Source: Panicum virgatum
Lineage: Eukaryota; Streptophyta; Magnoliopsida; Poales; Poaceae
NCBI RefSeq assembly: GCF_016808335.1
Contig: NC_053136.1
Location: forward strand, 1,594,531 to 1,658,530
DNA: 64,000 nt
Reading direction: 5' to 3'
The notes below the pieces were generated by a model. The model worked only from the letters and a program-made list of their open reading frames with translations, made no database searches and had not been told where the DNA came from. Positions 58,980 through 64,000 of this stretch are shown here, piece after piece (positions within the stretch are counted from its first letter, which is position 1; each line of letters begins with the position of its first letter). The translations under genes and the position numbers were made by a program.

Positions 58980-61429
58980 TCAAGCGAGGTATTGGAGGAG
59001 ATGGTTGTAGCCGCCGAAGTGGTCCTCTGCCGCGGCCTGCGCCTGCGCATCGACGTCGTCGAGCTTGACGTCAACGCCGTCGAGCTTGGCGTCGGCGCCG
59101 CCGCTCCCCATCACCGGCGGCTTCGACGACCACACGCCGTAGGACTCCCGCATCACCTCCAGCAGCGAGTCCCTCACCCTGTCCGCCTGCACCGCCACCT
59201 CGTTGTCCCGACTCTGCAACCAACAAGAAGCCAACGTTGAGCTCGCACGACACGAGCTGCGGCCAAGATCATCAATGGCGGGGTACGGTAGGTTAATTGT
59301 GCGTACGACGACGCGGAAGACGTTGAGGACAAGGGTCTTGTAGGAGGTGACGTTGACGTTGGTGACCTCGAGGCCCAGCGCGTTGACGGCGTCCATGAGC
59401 CGGACGAAGTGCCCGGGCTTGTGCTCGCACAGCACCTGCAGGAAGAACTCGTTGGCCTCCACCTGCCGCACCTCCACCTGCGGCTCCATGTCGTGCCCCT
59501 TCTCCTCCTCCGCCGCCGCCCGGGGCCTCTTGCTCCCGGCGGCCGCCGGCTGGTGCAGGCTCGTGCGCGGTGAGTCGTCGTTCTCCAGCCCCACCAGGCT
59601 CGCCGGCGGCGGGTGGTCCAGGAGCACGTCTGGGGCGCCGTCCGCCCGGTCCTCCAGCTCGTCCTGCAGCTCCTTCACCTGATTCTGCAGCCCCACGATG
59701 TAGTCGATCGCGTCCCCAAGAATCGACGCGCGATCCATCTGCCCAATAATGCCTTGGTGATGTTCCTCGCCGCCAAACAATGATCCATGATCCATCAAAG
59801 AATTGATGGCGATCGATACGATACGAACCTTGGTGATGTTGGGGACGAGCGACCTGAGCTTGTAGAGCCGGTCGTTGAGCTTCTTCCTCCGCCTCCGCTC
59901 CGCCACCAGGTTCTTGCACTGCTGCCGCTTGCCGCCGCCCCGCCCCTGCCCGTCGCCGTCGCCGTCGTCCTCGGGGTCCCCCTGGATGTCGCTCCCTTCG
60001 GACCCCGAGTCCGCGCCTCCAGCGCGCGCACCGCCGTTTTGCAGCGGCTGCGGCTGCTCCTGCTGCACCGCCACCACCGACGGCTCGCTCCCGGCCGCCG
60101 CGGCGTACTGCCACCCCGCCGCCGCCGCGTCCGCGTCGTCGACCACCCCGGGCGCCGCCGCCGCCGCCAGGAACGCGTCCGCCGCGACGTTGCCCGCGGC
60201 GTCGAACAGGTTGAGCGACGGCACCGCAGCGTACATCCGCTGCGGGTCCGCCGCGGCGCCGTCCCACGCGAAGCCCGGCGCCGCCTCCGGCCACGCGTTC
60301 ACGACGACGCCGCCCTCGTTCCCCTCGCCGTCGCCCGCCCCCGCCGCCGGCACCCCGCACTGCGCCATGACCAGCTCCGCCATCTGCTCCTCCTCCGCCA
60401 TCTGCGCACGCACGCACGCACGCCGCGGCGCGCCGGCATTATAAGAAGAAGAGTGTCAGCTGCGTCATGTGTTTGGGTGCGCCTGCGCATCCAAATGCAA
60501 AGGCTGTGGCTGTTGCGTGCGGTTCGCCGCGACATCTCAGCCGGCGTCGCTGGCTCACGCTGAAGCTGTGTGCTCTTACTTACAACTCTCTAACTACCTT
60601 TAGCCTAACTGAAACTGATCGCCCCCACAAAAAAAAAATCTGAATTTTCTGACGGCGGCAAGAAATCAAGGCCTGTGTTCAGACGTCGCTTACGAATCTG
60701 GCGGCGAAGAGCTCGACGAGGCCGCCGGCGACAGGCACCAGCAGCCGCGTCCTCGGGCCACCGGAGGATGCGTGCTCCTGCATCATGTCATGGGTTCAGT
60801 GGTTGATCATGCAGTTCGATGCTTACGCATCTCTTAGGCAGTGGCGGTTGAATACGAGGTGTGCTTACACTGGAGTAACTTGCTGGGATCTCTGACACGC
60901 AGCTGGTCTGCCAGATCGGCTGGTTGGACAGCATTGCCTCGGCGTGCATCCTGATCGATTCAAAATAGCTAGGATGAGTTACGAAGAAAAAGAACTTGCA
61001 ATCTATCCTGGCTTCCTCAGTAGAAAGAATTGATTTGGGAAGTAAAACAGCTAGAAAGGCTGTGTGTGAATTACCCTGCAGATGAGGAATCCAGAGGGAT
61101 TGATGAAGGCAGCTCGCCAAGTGCAGAAATCTGTGCCTCGAACTCGCTACTACAGCAGAACCCAGTCATCTCCAAGAACCTGCATACAGTTCGTTTCACA
61201 GAAAGAGGACGATGTATCAGCACGGTTCCAGGAAATGTCTGAGTACAGGGAGCATGATCACAGTCAGATCATGAAGCTACCTCTGGTCAGGAGAGAGCCT
61301 CCAGTAGATGCAGTAGTCCCAGGCGTCTGCACCAACAAGGGGCCTCAACGCGGACTCCACGCTGGCGCCTCCATCGCCGGCAGCAGCCGCCGCGGCGGCA
61401 GCCATGCACTGGTGATCTCCACCTGCCAT
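58980..61429 (-). CDS. TDR: bHLH transcription factor, TDR/AMS orthologue (tapetum regulator), 552 aa, seven exons
   Basis: Model: complement(join(58980..59213, 59307..59738, 59829..60401, 60694..60777, 60869..60950, 61075..61179, 61281..61429)), 552 aa, the length I recall for rice TDR. Exons 1-4 carry the bHLH-MYC_N region: [55 protein letters not shown] and [17 protein letters not shown]. Exon 5 begins at [12 protein letters not shown] (residue 141) and ends in the basic region and helix 1, [20 protein letters not shown] (from 298). Exon 6 opens with helix 2, [18 protein letters not shown], and holds the conserved C-terminal fold ([20 protein letters not shown]). TDR/AMS bind E-boxes and drive tapetal programmed cell death and pollen-wall genes with TIP2, UDT1 and EAT1. 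Introns 5 and 6 (90 and 93 nt) lack in-frame stops. Confidence 0.93.
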
Positions 61430-62540
61430 GGCACTGAGCACCGGTGATCACTTAGTCCTAGGAGTGGCTGCAGGCACATAGAAGCAAGAAGCCATGTAAA
61501 TGTAAGCGTCAGTTGCAGCATGCGCGAGTGTCGCTTTCATGCTGTCAGGAATCAGGATTTTTTTTTTTTGAACGAACAGACAGGAATCAGGATAGGATCT
61601 GTTGATGTCATGGTGTGAAGAAAGGCTGCAAGAACCTTCAGGCTATGGATGATTCGTGCAAGGGTACAATCTGACCCGATGGACCTGTTCATGTGCTCTG
61701 TGTCATGTATCATCACTACTTTATGTTGCTACATATATTTTTTTGAATAAATATGTTGCTACATATATATGAACACAAGTAGAATCAGACTTGCGAAATG
61801 AAATAAAATCAGGCCAGTCATCTGAACCTTCATATCTGAACTCTGAAGTGAAGCAGTCTATAAGTAACTGTAGCTTTTATGTACAAGCAAAGGTGAATAA
61901 TTCCTTGTGATTCACCTGGATGATGATGTCTAGAGTCCTGCCTAGGTAATATGTGGCAACAATAAGCAGAGAGAAGAAAAGCTACCTTTATGGCTTCCAG
62001 GTGACCTCCCCTCTGAAGGCAGTGACGAAATCCGGTAATGATTCAGCAGAGGGGGAGAAGTGAATCAGCTGAAAGCTATTGCTAACTGAAGAATCATTTC
62101 TATTGCAGGACTGTTGCATCATGAATGCCTGTGCGAGTACCGTATATATAGTCACTCACGGCCCCACCTGTGTCTCTTCTCTGAATTACCTATAACCTCT
62201 TCAGTAAAGCAGATTTATTCACTGATATCGTGGGATTAACTGAAAGCAAACCATGTTTTACTCGATTAGCACACCTGATTGTTGTGAAGGTTGTTATGGG
62301 TAGGTCAGTTGCAAGAAAGGCGTGACCGTGTTTTCCTCAATTGTTCCTCTAATTCCACGGATTTGGCTATAAAGATATACATATCCTGGTGTCTAATCTG
62401 TTAAGAAATAAGAACACGCAAATCTGCAATGTTGATGACAGATGAATTAGAGTTACCTGTCTTTTTCCCACAAACAGGCTTTTTTAGATAAAGGAAATAA
62501 GTCCGGCCTCAGCATTTTACAAACAGATGAGTTCCATGTC
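61430..62540. other. Upstream region of the TDR gene
   Basis: No coding exon beyond exon 1. A TATATATAC sequence on the minus strand at 62142-62150 could be a TATA box if the 5' leader is long or spliced. A poly-T run at 61557-61570 and (ATAT) stretches are low-complexity. Confidence 0.35.
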
Positions 62541-62545
62541 ATGAC

Positions 62546-63420
62546 TGTAACACCCAGGTGTTAATTCTGGATAATTAAATTAAATGAAGTCATTAGTTTT
62601 AAACTCACACGACAAAGCACAAAACCAAAACACCTCCTGTCAGTCGGGTCGGACCGGTCTGACCGGTACGGGCAACTGGTCTGACCGGTATAACCTGAGC
62701 CAATCGTTTTTGGGCCCACATCATTTAAATCACTCTCCTCTCTCTCCCAACCACTCCCTCACCTCCCCGTGCCCAGCTCGGCTCATGCCCGAGCTCTCCC
62801 CTCTCACTCTCACCTCAAACCCTAGAGCCCAAAAACCTCCTCACCATTGGATTCCAAGGCCTAGAACGAATCAATCGGCGTGGGGAAGCTTCATCTCATC
62901 GATTCCTTCCCTTGGGTGCTGTGATTCAAGCTCTCCACGGGGGAAAGCTTCTCTAAAGGTACTTTGCTTGGTATGGATCGATCTCTTGTTCTAGATAGTT
63001 TTAGGTGATTTCCTCTGGTCAAAAGCATCCATATGAACCCATGAACTAGTGCCTAGAAGGGTTTTAGAATTTGTGCACGATTTTTGCCGCGTTGTGGATT
63101 CTAGGTTTGGTCTGGGTAGGACCGGTCTGACCGGTCGGGTGTACCGGTCTGACCGGTAGGGGCCCGAACAGTCCGGACGTTTGTCCGGATACTCCGGGTT
63201 CGTGGGAGTTTAGGTATTCCGGGTATGGTTCCGGATTCTCCAGACTTGGCGGTCCGAATACTCCGAGTATATGTCCGGGTACTCCGGATTTCGGTCTCAG
63301 GGTGCACCTAGGCCGAACCGGTCTGACCGGCTGAGTATACCGGTCTGACCGGTGTGGCAGAGGCTGAGGGGGGTTTAATCAGAGTTGTTGGTACAATTAG
63401 ATAGAAATTAAATGGTTAAT
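62546..63420 (+). repeat. LTR-like sequence starting TGTAACACCC, probably a Gypsy LTR
   Basis: TGTAACACCCAGGTGTTAAT is the typical start of several grass Gypsy LTRs. It is followed by repeated GACCGGTCTGACCGG and TCCGGATACTCCGGG motifs (62645-63350). No second LTR or coding region is in the window, so it may be a solo LTR or the edge of an element continuing to the right; the end is not defined. Confidence 0.5.
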
Positions 63421-63489
63421 GATTACTCTTATATTTTTGTAAGTCATGCATGCATTCTCTCATGACATGTGCATATGCATACGTGTAGT

Positions 63490-63660
63490 AGCCGCGGCAG
63501 AGGAGGTCGTGTACGAGGTGGTTGCGGAGCCACAGGAGCCACAGGGGCCAGCCCCGCAGCAGGAGGTCCGTGGGGAGTTGGCCCAAGGCCCAGCTCACCC
63601 CAGTGTTGAGCAGCAGACGCAAGGCAAGCCCCGGTGCACATCCTTTTATTTCAAATTATG
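63490..63660 (+). other. Short open frame of repeat origin
   Basis: Encodes a Glu/Pro/Gln-rich peptide (AAEEVVYEVVAEPQEPQGPA). Similar low-complexity frames occur in grass retroelement ends. No domain; not called as a host gene. Confidence 0.35.
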
Positions 63661-63699
63661 ACACCATATTTATGTTTCTATTACTTGTGCATTAGGTTT

Positions 63700-64000
63700 A
63701 GGATTGGTATGGAACCCTAGTTGCATAATCCCTAGGTTTCCTTGAGTTATACTAGTATATAGAAGACGATAGAAATGCTATGCTTAATAGAACCCGGTAG
63801 AAGTCGAGTGATTTTCGGGTCACTCGCGAGATAGGCGTAGCTAGGCCCGAAGGGCCACCCCTACGGGGGTTCCGCTATCATCGGTTAAACCGACGTAGGG
63901 CAAAAATGAACTCACCGGTGCAATCACAGAGAAGGTCTGCGGGCTAGGGTTTTACACCGGATGAACCGACGCTACGGAAATTATATACGTCGGTGCATTG
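63700..64000 (-). repeat. Dispersed CCGGTT-AACCGG repeat, copy 2, opposite strand, cut by window end
   Basis: GCGTAGCTAGGCCCGAAGGG and the following CCACCCCTACGGGGGTTCC are the reverse complement of 57640-57690. ATCGGTTAAACCGACG and TTTTACACCGGATGAACC continue the palindromic family. The element runs past base 64000. Confidence 0.6.

Noticed and set aside
60402..60413. Start of the bHLH gene at MRAQ (60413), giving a 416-477 aa protein
   Set aside because: The bases encoding MRAQ are the end of an intron; four upstream exons with conserved MYC_N sequence join in phase and give 552 aa.
1..64000. CRISPR arrays, bacterial operons, prophage or organelle DNA
   Set aside because: No spaced direct repeats of the right form, no Shine-Dalgarno-spaced gene strings; genes are spliced and plant-like throughout.

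Overview
This is nuclear DNA from a flowering plant, almost certainly a grass of the panicoid group. The signs are GC-rich first exons with short AT-rich introns, grass-type MITEs, CACTA, hAT, Mutator-like and Helitron elements, grass LTR retrotransposons, and protein sequences closest to rice, sorghum and maize homologs as I remember them. Nine host genes lie among a dense set of mobile elements, and there is no operon structure. I built the gene models by hand from splice signals and frame continuity. Homology calls come from recognition, because no search was run.

Layout: 1-2.65 kb, a decayed Copia polyprotein on the minus strand, abutting a LINE reverse-transcriptase tail (2.66-4.07 kb). 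4.35-6.49 kb, a GDSL esterase/lipase (+), convergent with a PPR-SMR gene (6.60-8.41 kb, -). 8.75-12.75 kb, a Helitron (-) with both termini, a ruined PIF1-type helicase and a tRNA-derived SINE. 14.5-20.04 kb, a 16-exon ACT-domain Raf-like kinase (-, STY46/OsACTPK1 type). 22.3-29.3 kb, a mobile-element field with a duplicated segment whose two copies differ by a CACTA and an hAT insertion. 29.76-32.77 kb, a young non-autonomous LTR retrotransposon. 33.5-37.04 kb, a NET2/KIP1-like actin-binding protein (+). 37.4-38.8 kb, two Mutator-like MITEs, one inside the other. 40.2-41.0 kb, an LLM-domain B-GATA factor (-). 41.8-44.77 kb, a damaged phospholipase D delta-type gene (+). 44.97-45.02 kb, a tRNA-Ala remnant without its anticodon arm. 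45.1-46.9 kb, a METTL23-type methyltransferase (+). 47.3-50.3 kb, a Helitron-like 3' end preceded by an unrecognised multi-pass membrane-protein gene. 50.4-51.35 kb, a 976-bp foldback element. 52.2-54.25 kb, an Abitram/FAM206 homolog (-). 58.98-61.43 kb, a TDR/AMS-type bHLH tapetum regulator (-). 62.5-64 kb, LTR-like and other repeats running off the window.

The host genes are independent housekeeping and developmental genes: lipid hydrolysis and signalling, organelle RNA metabolism, protein phosphorylation, actin organisation, transcription and protein methylation. The order kinase - PLD - TDR recalls the tip of rice chromosome 2 short arm; this is from memory and unverified. No prokaryotic-style system is present. 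The least explained items are the membrane-protein gene upstream of the Helitron end, the PLD with a lost HKD lysine, three GC-AG introns in three neighbouring genes, and two stop-free, multiple-of-three introns in the bHLH gene.
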